Assembly (NCBI GenBank): GCA_037693485.1
Contig: CM075344.1
Coordinates: forward strand, 95,391,001-95,455,000
Direction: 5' to 3'
DNA from: Kitagawia praeruptora
Lineage: Eukaryota > Streptophyta > Magnoliopsida > Apiales > Apiaceae
DNA: 64,000 nt
A program made the translations under genes and the position numbers. The notes beneath the pieces are model-generated. The model searched no databases. It was given only the letters and a program-made list of their open reading frames with translations, and was not told the origin of the DNA. Shown one piece after another: positions 9,456-19,147 of this stretch. Every line of letters begins with the position of its first letter. The first letter of the stretch is position 1.

Positions 9456-11552
9456 TTACATTCGTTGCCTCCTCCACTGTCGCTTGGAAGATAGGAAGCT
9501 ATCATCCGCAAAAAGAAGGTGGGACACCATTGGAGCATCTGGACAAATTCTGCAGCAATTAATATCGCCACTAGCCGTCGCTTCATCAAGGGCATTTGAT
9601 AAGCCCTCAATACAAAGTAAGAAGAGATAAGGGGAGAGGGGATCCCCCTGTCTTAGTCCCTTTTTTGGCGTGATTGGGCCAATAATTGAATCATTGAAAT
9701 AGAAATTGTAAGTAACCGTCTTCACACACATCATCATCCAGTCAACCCAGGTATCACAGAAGCCCATGATGATCAGCCTTTGTCGAAGAAAAGACCAACA
9801 CACTCTGTCATATGCTTTGCTAATATCCAGTTTAAGAGCTACTTCTCCTCCTGTTCCATGTTTTTTCATGCTCATATGATGGATTAATTCAAAAGAAACT
9901 AGGACATTGTCCGTAATACTTCTATCTTTAATAAAAGCAGACTGATTCTCCGAAATAACAAAAGGCAGAACAGTTTTCATTCTATTTGCAAGGACTTTAG
10001 CAACGATTTTATAGAGGACATTGCAGAGAGCAATAGGCCTAAGATCTTTCATACAAGAGGCATTTTCTTTTTTCGGAATAAGGACAACATTCGTGCAATT
10101 AAGCTCACCTGGAAACTTCTTTGTATACAACCATTCCTTGCAATATTTGAACACTTCTTGTCCCATGACCGACCAAAATTTTTGGAAGAAAGCAGGGTTA
10201 AGGCCATCAGGACCCGATGCCTTGTCGTGGTGCATCTGTTTTACTGCCTCCGTAAACTCACCAAAAGAGAACTCCTCTATTAGCATTTTATTCTGGGCTT
10301 CTGAGACAACCCTATGCCCTTGCACATTCTGAGTCTCATTCACAATGTCATTGACAGTAAACAGCGTAGTGAAGTATTCCTTGACCACTTCACACATACC
10401 ATCTTGATCCTCGATTTTATGACCCTCATTGTCAAAGAGAAAATTGATTTTGTTGGCCTTTTTCCTTGCAGAAGCTGAGGAATGAAAAAATTTGGTGTTT
10501 TCGTCACCTTCTTGGAGCCAGAATAATTTCGCCCTTTGCTTCCAGTAGGTTTCCTCTTGTTGAAAAAGAATATTCAAATTCTCCTTTTCACTTATGTAGG
10601 CCTGTACACTCTGAGCATCACGACATTCAGCTAACCTGTCAAGATTTGCCTTAAAGTCCTTCACTTTTTCTCTGAACTTATGGAAGAAAGATCTCCCCCA
10701 ACGAGCCATGAACGACGTGACCTCAATTAACTTTGGAAGTAGATGAACCACTGGGATTGCCTTCCAGACCTCACTAACCTCCTTTATAAAATTCTGATCT
10801 TTCAGCCACATATTTTCGAAACGGAACCTCAAGGTCTTCCTTCTAATATCCACTTTAACCAAATCCAACATAATGGCATCATGGTCAGACACTGAAGTGC
10901 GAATGATTTCCAGGTTGTGCATCGGGAATTTATTCCACCAGTTCACTGTTGCAAAACCTCTGTCAAGTTTCTCTCTCACCCAAGTCTGTGATCCTCTGCT
11001 CTTCTCCCACGTGTACTTTCCTCCATTTAAGATAAGTTCAGACAGATGACATTCCTCTACTACATTTCGAAAACCATCTAGCAAACACTGAGGATGAGCA
11101 ATCAACCCTTTTTTATCCGAAGCACTTAATAAATCATTGAAATCTCCCCATATGATCCAGGGCAGCGCCGAAATACCAGCTAGTCTGCGAATTAGATTCC
11201 ATGACTCTCTTCTTCTCGTCCTTTCTGGATAACCATAGAAACACGACAAACGCCACGAAGCAGCATTGTTATCTAAAAATAGCATGTCAATATGATGTTG
11301 AGAGTAACCATAAATTTCACACTGTAAAGAACGTTTCCATAAAATCGCCAAACCTCCACTACGTCCTACTCTATCAACCGAAAAACAATGATCAAAACCA
11401 AAGCGTACTCTGAGTTCTTCAATCTTATTTGCAAAAGAAATAGTCTCTATTAAGAAAATAAAACTGGGTTTACGATCTCTTATTAGATCATAAAGAGTAC
11501 GAACTGTTCGAGGATTCCCAAGCCCTCGACAATTCCAACTTATGCACCTCAT
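9456..11552 (-). pseudogene. LINE ORF2 N-terminal part: AP endonuclease and reverse transcriptase (copy A)
   Basis: 698 aa open from ATG at 11550-11552. Residues 1-~230 are an exonuclease-endonuclease-phosphatase domain (start MRCISWNCRGLGNPRTVRTL, then IETISF, WIIWGDFND and SDHDAIMLDL), which nicks the target. Residues ~430-698 are an RT: the DKASGPDGLNPAFF entry, LIPKKENA, RPIALCNVLYKI, ENQSAFIKDRSITDN, KLDISKAYDRV, GLRQGDPLSPYLFLL and LLFADDSFL. The frame is lost just after FADD, followed by a TAG further on (NF-stop-KSGVFF); both defects are also in copy B. The start codon overlaps the ORF1 stop in an ATGA. Together with the zf-RVT and RNase H parts this would have been one ~1300-aa polyprotein. 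Confidence 0.88.
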
Positions 11553-12719
11553 TGCGACTGGCTAGCTTGCCTCGCAAGCTTAGCCATTAAAATAGGGGAG
11601 GTCTCTATACAATCCACATCAGAAAGAATAGAGTCCTTGTTTACGTTATTTTGAGTTTTATGTTGGGCCATATTCTCATGCAACCCGCTTCTTTGTCTTT
11701 TCCTATCTTCAAGATTGAGCCCATATTGTTCCTCAGTATCCAGTTCCTCAGGCCCATTAGCATTCAAATTTCCCGCTTTGTGACCAGCCTTACTATCTCT
11801 AAAATTCAAATTGCCCGTGATATCAGAAAAAACAGTTGCTTTCCCCCCTGATATCTCGCGAAGTGCCAGCTCGTACAGGATCAGATTTTTGAATTCCCTG
11901 ATTTCCCGCCGTAGAGTTATCCATCCCACTCTGTCGTCCCCAATCACCGTCGTGTCTAAGCCACTTACTCTTAACACCTCCCGTCAATCTCCGAGGTTGG
12001 GCACGCAACCAGGATCCCCATTCCTTACTGACCTCCTCACTGCCTGCTTTCAGCTTTTTATGACAAAAATGCTCCGTATGTGAGAGCATTCCACAGACAA
12101 AGCAGAAGTCCCCTAACTTCTCGTACTTGCAATTCACCATTACTTCCGAATTGTCCTTTTTACAGATTTTCTTTCTCCTTTTCAATGGTCTGCGAACATC
12201 GATTCTGATTCTCAACCTCATGAACTCCCTCCAAATACTCGAGTTATTCTTCGTATCATACTGCAAGAATTGTCCAAAGAAATTGCCTAGTTGTTTACCA
12301 ACCACTTCAGACATATAACCAACGGGTAAATCATGAATCTGCACCCAAAAATCCACTTCCACCAATGGCACTCTAGTAGGATCTTCCCCTGTTTTGATTG
12401 CGCTCATAACCAGCAATGCGCCATCAAAAGTCCAAGGCCCATTCGACACCACCCAATTCATATCCTCCTTGTGATAGAATTGAAACAAGAACAGTCCTTC
12501 TTTCAAATCCTTGATACTAATGCCCATAGCAGGTTTCCACAAATCCGCCATCTTCAATTTCATAGCACGAACGTTGATGCTCTTTTCCGTTAGAAAACGA
12601 CCCACTAGACATAACTCAAATCGATTAACCTCTTCTTCCACCCCTGTTTCAAAGGATAGTTCTTCATTTTCTTCGTTTGTAATGTCCATCTCAGCCAACT
12701 GCATCTCTATGTCATCCAT
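11549..12719 (-). pseudogene. LINE ORF1: DUF4283 and CCHC zinc knuckle, with frame change (copy A)
   Basis: The ATG is at 12719 (MDDIEMQLAEMD); an earlier GTG in frame is unlikely as the start. The first frame (to about 11823) holds the DUF4283 nucleic-acid-binding domain (FELCLVGRFLTEKSINVRAM, LFLFQFYHKEDMNWV, GPWTFDGALLVM, VDFWVQIHDLPVGYMSE) and a CX2CX4HX4C knuckle, CFVCGMLSHTEHFC. The C-terminal basic tail continues in another frame (142 aa, 11549-11977), so a frameshift lies near a T6 run at about 11825-11840. It is the same in copy B. ORF1 proteins coat the LINE RNA. Confidence 0.85.
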
Positions 12720-12838
12720 GGTTGACCACACAGAGAAAACTCACACAATCTTTTACAAGAAAGGAGAGAGAAATTCAAAAGCTCTCACATGAAAGGAGAG
12801 AAACAAGATAATAATCTATACTAAATAAAACAAGTATT

Positions 12839-13385
12839 ATTCACTATATTCAAAAAAATCAAAATAAAGAAGGTACTGGTTCCGTTTTTTTATTTTTCCT
12901 GTAGTTTCCATGATTTTTCAAATCCGTGAAAAAGTGAAAACCAGATACTTCTGGATTCGAAGTAGGATGGACTTCATATTCAAAAGAAAATCCAAGTCGG
13001 TGAACAGTAGATTTTTTATGTGAAAACAGGGGGGCATTTTGGTAATTACTCCATACCGCAGAAAGTTTATGCGGTACGGTGTTATTTTATTTAAATCACA
13101 GCCGTTGGATCAACGATCCAACGACTTAAAAGCCGTATGTTAAATAACCCGTCCCTGGCACCGGGAGCCATACATAATTACGTCAAGAGTTATATAGTGA
13201 TACACTTTTCTTTGCACTTTTTGTAGGCTATGCGTTTTATGTAACAAATGATTTCTTATTTGTTAGATGAATGATTCAACGGTCAGGAGTTGTAACATGT
13301 ATTGCAGTAAATACTTGTGGTACATGTAAATTCTTCCTATATATTGTCGACATTTTTAGCTGCACTTGTACACCTGTATATGCAT
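12839..13385. other. unique flank of the LINE insertion, no gene seen
   Basis: AT-rich non-coding DNA, repeated at 26230-26776. A 9-bp stem hairpin, cgttggatc-aac-gatccaacg, is at 13103-13123. No ORF or TE boundary recognised. Confidence 0.5.
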
Positions 13386-13832
13386 GTTGATATAAGATTT
13401 AAGTTGACATATATAAGATTTTTTTTTAAAAGAATAATTTTATAAAAATTGGTTTAAGGCCATGCATATGTAACATATTCTTTTATTATTTTTTAAACAA
13501 AATCATTTTTATAAAAACTGAATTATAGTGTTCTCAATTTTTTTAATATATATTATATTTTTATCATGTCATATCATGTCATTTCATTTTCATATTATAT
13601 TATTTATAATACTCTTTTATATTATAATTTTTATAAATTATATGTCACACATCTAAATTATAATTATTTTTTATTGTAAAGTAGGTCGTAGTATAATTAT
13701 TGATTCGGTTTAAAAAATAATAAAAGAATATGTTACAAATGTATGACCTTAAACCAATTTTTATAAAATTAATTCTTTTAAAAATAATAAAAAAACAGAT
13801 CATATGTATATCAGCTTAAACCTTAGATCAAC
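13386..13832. repeat. MITE with long inverted repeats (447 bp)
   Basis: The left arm gttgatataagattt... continues through a block resembling attttataaaaattggttt and cattcttttattattttttaaac; the right arm is its reverse complement and ends ...aaaccttagatcaac. Arms are ~120 bp with an AT-rich centre. The copy at 26777-27222 belongs to the segmental duplication. Confidence 0.75.
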
Positions 13833-13876
13833 AGGAGGCATATACACGTGTACAGGTACCACTGAAAATGTCTACG

Positions 13877-14381
13877 GTAAGAGCAACTCCAAGGCAGAAG
13901 GTCCCTTACCTATATCTGACCCGGCAATATTTAGGGATTTTGCTTCAAAAGTAGTCCTCCAACCGTTCTTCCCCTTACCAATATATTTTAGGGGAGAGAA
14001 AATGGAACCCTACATGTGAGGAACCAAAATTAGAGCATCTCCAAGGATACACTCTTTCCTTAACTCCTAAAATAAGGATTATTAATAATATAGGAAATCA
14101 AAATGATATTTCACTCTAATGATAATCCCTATATAGATACCATATATTTTAAAAGTTTAATTTTTAAAATTTAAAAGTTTGAAATTTAAATAAATCAACC
14201 AATGGGAAGGGGAGCAGATGACGTGGAAAAAGATAGGGGCTGATATTTGGATCCTCACATGTAGGGATCTATTTTCTCTCCCCTAAAATATATTGGGAAG
14301 GAGAGAAGTGGTTGGAGAGTATTTTTTGGAATAAAATCCCTAAAATTGGTAAGGGGTGTGCATCCTTGGAGATGCTCTTAC
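13877..14381. repeat. MITE with AGAGC(A/T)(A/T)CTCCAAGG termini, with a nested second start
   Basis: gtaagagcaactccaagg at the left and ccttggagatgctcttac at the right form imperfect terminal inverted repeats. The arms stay complementary for ~145 bp, including the taggggagagaaaat block on each side. A second agagcatctccaagg start at about 14033 with its own AT-rich body suggests a nested relative. The second copy is at 27267-27771. Possibly Harbinger-type (TAA/TTA at the ends); not certain. Confidence 0.7.
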
Positions 14382-14636
14382 TCCCCTATAATTGTCAGGT
14401 CATCTCCCGCTTCTATCTCCTGCTATATCTCTCCTCTCCGACCTATATTTTCTTTCTCCTCTCTGCCTTCTTTCCAGATTTAGCCAATATGTACGATGGG
14501 AAATGTTATTTTGGGAACTAATTTTTTGTTTCCGGATTTATAAAAAATCATAACGTATGAAAAGAAATCATGTCCCTAGTAAAAATAATATTTTGATATC
14601 CCGAATATAATTATTTTTTTTGTTTTTTTTTGAATA

Positions 14637-15270
14637 TAATTAAATAATCTTTAATCTGATGTGGAGCAAAACTTTAAGGATTTGTTTATGGGATTCAAAG
14701 ATGGATTGATTGTTTCCTTCCTGGACCTTGCTTCGCATGAAGTTCTGGATGTAGGGAACTCATGGAAGGGGTTTGGTCATGGAAATTCTATTTTGGGAGC
14801 TGGTGTTATGAAAAGTGGTTGTGCCCAGGTGTCCCCATCAATGAGCTTGGAGGGAAAAGTGTTGGTAGAGTTGAAGCTGCTTTCTGTTGTTCAGTCAGTT
14901 CAACTCATGAGGATTTTGCTGATCTTCAGGTTGATGGGTACCTTTACCCATTTGTGTGATGTGCTCTCATTTGGTACCATATTGCAGTTGGGAACTTCTA
15001 CGAATGTGCTTGTCAATTCGGAGGCGTACCTCTGTATTGTGCGAGTTTGGACTAGCTGCTTTCTATTAGTGCTTGTAGATGGGTTTAAAATTTGGCTTGC
15101 TGTCTGGTTGGAGCCTACCAGGTATGTTTTGTGTGGTGGTCTTATTGTGCATTGGTTGACGCTGGACACTAGCAGTGTTGTGGGGGCGATTATAGTGAAC
15201 ATTTCGGAGGGGCTGTTTGCTTTTGACAGCGTTTCAAGGATTACTGGGGTGCTGCTGGTTGACACTTTTG
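14637..15270 (+). other. coding-like segment with unassigned ORF, adjacent to retroposon M
   Basis: Open frame to 15302 with a usable ATG at 14688 (about 204 aa); it runs through the T-run of retroposon M and so is probably truncated by it. The peptide is hydrophobic and rich in Val/Leu/Ser, with a WTSCFLLVLVDGFKIWLAVW stretch. It weakly recalls the WTCVIGITAACALDGYRFAAW stretch of the M ORF, so it may be another member of the same retroposon family. I do not recognise a domain. Confidence 0.35.
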
Positions 15271-16504
15271 TTGTTTTTTTTTTTTTTTTTTTTGCTAATT
15301 AAATTTTTATACCAAAAGGAACAACTGATACAAATCTAGGGGCATACCCCGCGAAATCAACAACCAACTAGTACAGTAAAACATCATAACATACTTGATC
15401 AACAAATCAAGTCAACTTTAAAACCAACTAGCTAAGCTAGCGTAATACAGGACATATCAATGCCAATAATTTGAAAAATAGGACATCCCATGTGCACATT
15501 CCAACCTGCATCAAAATTGGCCCCAACGCAAGGGTCACCACATACCTCCTCGAATCGTCCTTCACTGTTCCTGTCACAAAAACACTACAAGACCCCATGA
15601 GAGCCATCTCGCATTTCCCGTCATTCCTTACCGTTAGACCAGTATGGGACTCCCGTTGAATCAGTAGCAGACCACCCGCTATTCGCTTGTTCTCATAGCC
15701 TATCATAGACTTCGCCATCATCAGACTTACATCTCCCTTACACACATGGTTCCCAACCATCAGGCAGACCCCTATCAAGAATATTCCAAGCAGTACGGAA
15801 TGAGGGAGACAAACTAAACCCTCAATCAAATTAACCTCGGCCATCAGTTCCTTACACAAAGGGACTAAACAGGGAGTGACATTCTCACCGAACTTCAACA
15901 ACATCATCACAAAAAGTGCATAATTCTGTCTAAAGTTACCCCTAACAAATGGGTGGTCCCATCTCATAATACGATCGCCTCCTGTTCTCATATTGATACC
16001 CAACACTTGATTTCCCTCATCCCTACACTCACAAGGGTGATTTTCAGCACATTTGTAGAACTCACAATGTTGAGCCACATTGTTCAGATGGGACCACCTC
16101 ATTCGTTTTCCATGGACTTTGTAGTCCAGCTCCATCATCGACCTAACAACCTTTGGAATGCGTCGAAGAAACAACACTTGGTGGACATTTCTAGTACTAC
16201 CCCAAGCCGCACTATGTAAGGAAAAAACATTCACAGAAACCAACAAAATGGAGCCAAAATCATTAATAAGATCAAGACTTTCCCCTGGACAAGCCGAATT
16301 GTCAGGCAGAGCATCATAAACCTGAAAATAATCCACATAATTAAGACTAGTCCTTAACTGGACCATTAGAGCATTTCCGAGGCTATACTCAGCATGTATC
16401 AATGCCATCATCACCCTAGCCTTTGCATAGATATTGCTCGCAACCCCGATTACCACCTGGATTACACTTTCCTTGGCACTAGAATACCAAGAACAATCAC
16501 CAGA

Positions 16505-18397
16505 TCTAGCTTCTCTCTAGCTTCTCTCTTCTTTCTCTCTCTAAAATCTAAACAATTTCTCCACCAGATCTAAATCAACCTACCTGAAATCATCTCTTTC
16601 TTTTCTCTCACCCAAATTTCTCTTCTTTGTTCGCTCAAATGTCTCGGGGAAGGGTTTCCTTTCTGGATGACTCGTTGTTGGATTCTGAGAGATCGAGTGT
16701 TTGCCCCTTTGTGGGTAACACTGATAGGGACGATGACTGCAAGTACGTGACGCAAACTCGGGAGGGGCTGGCTCTAAGCCCGAGTCTGAAAAAGGTTTCT
16801 TTCGCGAAGAATTTGGTGACATTGATACCATTGGAGCGGGGAAATCGAGTGAATGTTGCCCAGGGATCCCAAATGAGGGTGAAACTGGATAAGGATGAAG
16901 ACTCGATCTTGGAATCTGGGAGATCTAGGGGTCGCCCATCTGTGGGTAACACTGATTTGAGAATGAATCCGAAGAGGGTATCTTTCTCACCGGAGGTTAG
17001 GGTTTTTTACCCGAATGAGCATGATGCCCTTTCTACTGAGTTGGCTAAGGGGAAACAGGTTGCAAGGAAGGTCACTTTCTCGCCGGAGGTGAGGGTTTAT
17101 TACCCTTGTTCTCCTGTTACGGATGTGGAAGGTTGGATACCAAGTGATGATAATTTCTTTCTTGATTATATGCGAGGAGATGAAGCTCCTATGGAAGAAT
17201 CGCAGGATGAGGATCATGTGTGTGATGATCATCCAGTCCGATTTATAGTTAATTCGGTTGTTACTCCGTTTGAAGGAGTAAATGTTGCTTGGCGCAAGCA
17301 GAGGCAGTCTGTTTGTGATAGAGACTCCTTTGGGTCTAAGGATTTCCGAAAGAAGATGGATGTTAGTTGCTGTCCCAACACTGGGATGGATTCAAGAACT
17401 CGAAGCCCGCTCAACCCCCTTTTGGTTGAAGGTAACATCTTTTACTTTATGGGAAAGTTAGCTGGCACCAAAGATTTAGGTATTGATCCTCTGAATGTGC
17501 CTACTGAAATTTCGAATTTTATGGATTCGGTTTCTGCTAATGTTGTTAGTTATGAGGAATTAGACGTTACTTCTAGTATGTTGACCAAAGACACAACTGA
17601 TCTGGTAAATCATTCGGGTGGTCCTATTGATACGGACTCTTCTATGGTTGTGAATGTTTGTGATGTGGACTCTTCTATGGTTTTGAATGCTTGGAATGGT
17701 GGTCCTAGTGGTACGGTTTCTTCTATGGATTCTGCCGTTAAGGCGGATGGTAGAAACTGCAGTTTGATCTTGGGAAGGCTTCCTCCTGATTTGGATACCA
17801 CCTGTCATGGTACAAGTGGTGGTCTTCTTGAGAATCATGGGGTGGATTACTCTGCCGTTAAGGTTGTTGGTAAGGGTTCTGCTGAAAATTATAATGGTGT
17901 TATTGGTAATGGTTATACTGGTAATGTTGTAGGCAACATTGTTGGTGGAATACCGCCATGGGAGCCTGATCTGCTGCGTTATAGCTCAGCGAATGTTATT
18001 GTTTTAGCAATTTCCAAGGATGCGGTTGAAGTTGGGGTGGGCGGGGGGCTTTGTCGTTTAGAAAGGATTGGTGCCCCTGCCGTTTATGATTTCGAGATGG
18101 GATGTTTCTCAGGTTTCAAGCATTGTCTTGATGGAGTCAATAGAAGGTATTGGTATTACCATGTGCAGTTTACTCAGTTGCACTTTCGTAGTGCTAGTAT
18201 TGGGTTCAATTTAGGATTGGTGGAGGCACCAGATTAAGTTTGTAATAGGCTTAGTTCTATGTTTGTTGATTGTCAATTGACTTAATGTTGTTGGCTTTGT
18301 TGTCTGAATGTTGATTTTGCGGGGTATGCCCCCAAAATTGTGTAAGTTGTTCCTTCTTGGTATAAAATCTTAATTAGCAAAAAAAAAAAAAAAAAAA
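16505..18397 (+). mobile_element. LINE-type retroposon 'P', full-length, with 9-10 bp TSD
   Basis: Inserted in M with target-site duplication atcaccaga (16496-16504 and 18398-18406; one extra A is ambiguous with the poly-A). It has a pyrimidine-rich 5' leader (agcttctctctagcttctct...), one long ORF, a 3' UTR, the tail gcggggtatgccccc ... ggtataaaatcttaattagc and a ~19-nt poly-A at 18379-18397. The last ~70 bp before the poly-A match the tail of M. The size (1.9 kb), poly-A and TSD fit target-primed retroposition by LINE enzymes in trans. Confidence 0.85.
16639..18237 (+). CDS. 536-aa-class ORF of retroposon P, unknown protein with repeated R/K-V-S/T-F motifs
   Basis: The best start is ATG 16639 (MSRGRVSFLDDSLLDSE), 532 codons; the frame is open a little upstream without an ATG. 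The N-terminal third has an internal duplication: VSFLDDSLLDSERS...VGNTD recurs about 90 residues later as DEDSILESGRS...SVGNTD. There are four R/K-V-S/T-F motifs: GRVSF, KKVSF, KRVSFSPEVRVFYP and RKVTFSPEVRVYYP. The middle is Ser/Asp/Gly-rich and low in structure; the C-terminus is more hydrophobic (RRYWYYHVQFTQLHF). No RT, endonuclease, DUF4283 or CCHC is visible. It may be a non-canonical LINE ORF1 or a captured host sequence. Frame intact, so expression is conceivable. Confidence 0.6.
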   Translation: MSRGRVSFLDDSLLDSERSSVCPFVGNTDRDDDCKYVTQTREGLALSPSLKKVSFAKNLVTLIPLERGNRVNVAQGSQMRVKLDKDEDSILESGRSRGRPSVGNTDLRMNPKRVSFSPEVRVFYPNEHDALSTELAKGKQVARKVTFSPEVRVYYPCSPVTDVEGWIPSDDNFFLDYMRGDEAPMEESQDEDHVCDDHPVRFIVNSVVTPFEGVNVAWRKQRQSVCDRDSFGSKDFRKKMDVSCCPNTGMDSRTRSPLNPLLVEGNIFYFMGKLAGTKDLGIDPLNVPTEISNFMDSVSANVVSYEELDVTSSMLTKDTTDLVNHSGGPIDTDSSMVVNVCDVDSSMVLNAWNGGPSGTVSSMDSAVKADGRNCSLILGRLPPDLDTTCHGTSGGLLENHGVDYSAVKVVGKGSAENYNGVIGNGYTGNVVGNIVGGIPPWEPDLLRYSSANVIVLAISKDAVEVGVGGGLCRLERIGAPAVYDFEMGCFSGFKHCLDGVNRRYWYYHVQFTQLHFRSASIGFNLGLVEAPD

Positions 18398-18835
18398 ATC
18401 ACCAGAATCATCACGCACAACATCGTGCCTACTCTCAGACTGACACCAAGCAGCAAACCTGTAGCCATCCAATGCACAAGCAGCAGTAATTCCTATCACG
18501 CAAGTCCACATGATTGAGGTCCCCCCATGTGCATAGGGATAGCACGAAAGGTGCTCATCCCTCCTGTTTACATGAAAGTTCCTAAATAAACATGAGCGGC
18601 CACAAGGCCATTCAGTATTTGATACCATGTTACTAATACCAACCATCGAAACCATTATACCTGAAAACTTGACCAACTGGAGAGAGCCTTGCAACAGGCC
18701 TCCCAACCTTTCCAGAGCTTGTAAACCAAGTCGCCGAGTTGTCGATAGAACAGTACTACGGAGTTCTCCCCTGTACATCACAAAGGAATCATCAAGATTG
18801 CGGGCTTCGTGGCCCATAACCAATTATAATTAATT

Positions 18836-18896
18836 ACTATCAATTATACTATCAATTATAATTAATTACTATCAATTATACTTGGTTTAAAATTTA
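18836..18896. repeat. AT-rich tandem repeat
   Basis: Overlapping copies of taattaattactatcaatta (18825-18885), about two units of roughly 35 bp with the internal atcaattata motif repeated. It lies between the 5' end of M and the Stowaway-like MITE. Confidence 0.7.
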
Positions 18897-19147
18897 CTCC
18901 CTCCGTCTCATCCATTTCTTTACATAAAAAATTGCGTATCTGACACGCATTTTAAGATGCATTTTAAGAATAGTTCTATAACTTATTTTTGATATTTTCT
19001 TTTTTTGTATAAAAATAGAACAATTCTATTTTTATACAAAAAAAGAAAATATCAAAAATAAGTTATAAAACTATCCTTAAAATGTACCTTAAAATCCGTG
19101 CCGGAAATTGGTCCGCAAATGTAAACTATTACATAAAACAGAGGGAG
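18897..19147. mobile_element. Stowaway-like MITE (251 bp), second copy of family
   Basis: Starts ctccctccgtctc and ends cagagggag, flanked by TA at 18895-18896 and 19148-19149. The interior forms a near-perfect hairpin (ttgatattttctttttttgt and its complement around 18990-19060). Same length and layout as the MITE at 5184-5434. Confidence 0.85.

Larger units (their letters stand above)
7459..12820 (-). mobile_element. full-length L1-type LINE with RNase H domain, copy A (inactive)
   Basis: Flanked by a perfect 18-bp TSD, ctaaataaaacaagtatt, at 7441-7458 and 12821-12838. The T-run at the left end is the poly-A tail. Order on the minus strand: 5' UTR, ORF1 (DUF4283 plus CCHC knuckle), ORF2 with AP endonuclease, reverse transcriptase, zf-RVT and RNase H. 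Length ~5.4 kb. ORF2 is broken by frameshifts and stops, some of them shared with copy B, so the element was dead before the segment was duplicated. Confidence 0.92.
6841..14636. repeat. segmental duplication, copy A (~7.8 kb)
   Basis: Matches 20212-28026 in direct orientation. The match starts abruptly inside the solo LTR (tagggacgta) and ends at tttttgaata. I counted roughly 27 substitutions plus four indels by eye: 11 bp and 10 bp missing here near 9020 and 9160, and two single-base changes. It contains the LTR end, the LINE with its TSDs and two MITEs, so it is one duplicated genomic block rather than independent insertions. Confidence 0.9.
15437..18817 (-). pseudogene. ORF of retroposon M, interrupted by retroposon P; function unknown
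   Basis: Two minus-strand open segments, about 18817-18398 (from MGHEARNLDD) and 16504-15437, are in the same frame when P and one TSD copy are ignored: the frame reads ...RDDSGD then CSWYSSAKESV. Together they give roughly 490 codons ending CPVLR-stop. The protein is rich in hydrophobic residues and Cys/Met, with no zinc knuckle, RT or endonuclease motif. I do not recognise a family. Without the insertion the frame would be unbroken, which suggests P arrived while M was still young. Partial relatedness to the ORF at 14.7-15.3 kb is possible but weak. Confidence 0.5.
15271..18835 (-). mobile_element. LINE-type retroposon 'M' (host of retroposon P)
   Basis: The T-run at about 15271-15293 is a poly-A tail on the minus strand. 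Before it (minus reading) lies a conserved 3' tail with gcggggtatgcccc, tcagttgttcctt and ggtataaaaatttaattagc. The body contains a long minus-strand ORF split by insertion of retroposon P (16505-18397). The 5' end is near 18835, where AT-rich repeats begin. I found no TSD. No RT is encoded, so it would need an autonomous LINE for movement. Confidence 0.7.

Noticed and set aside
9020..12080. Plus-strand ORFs opposite the LINE (for example 10021-10332, 11811-12083) and their copies at 23.4-25.5 kb
   Set aside because: They are antisense shadows of well-supported LINE ORF1/ORF2 frames.
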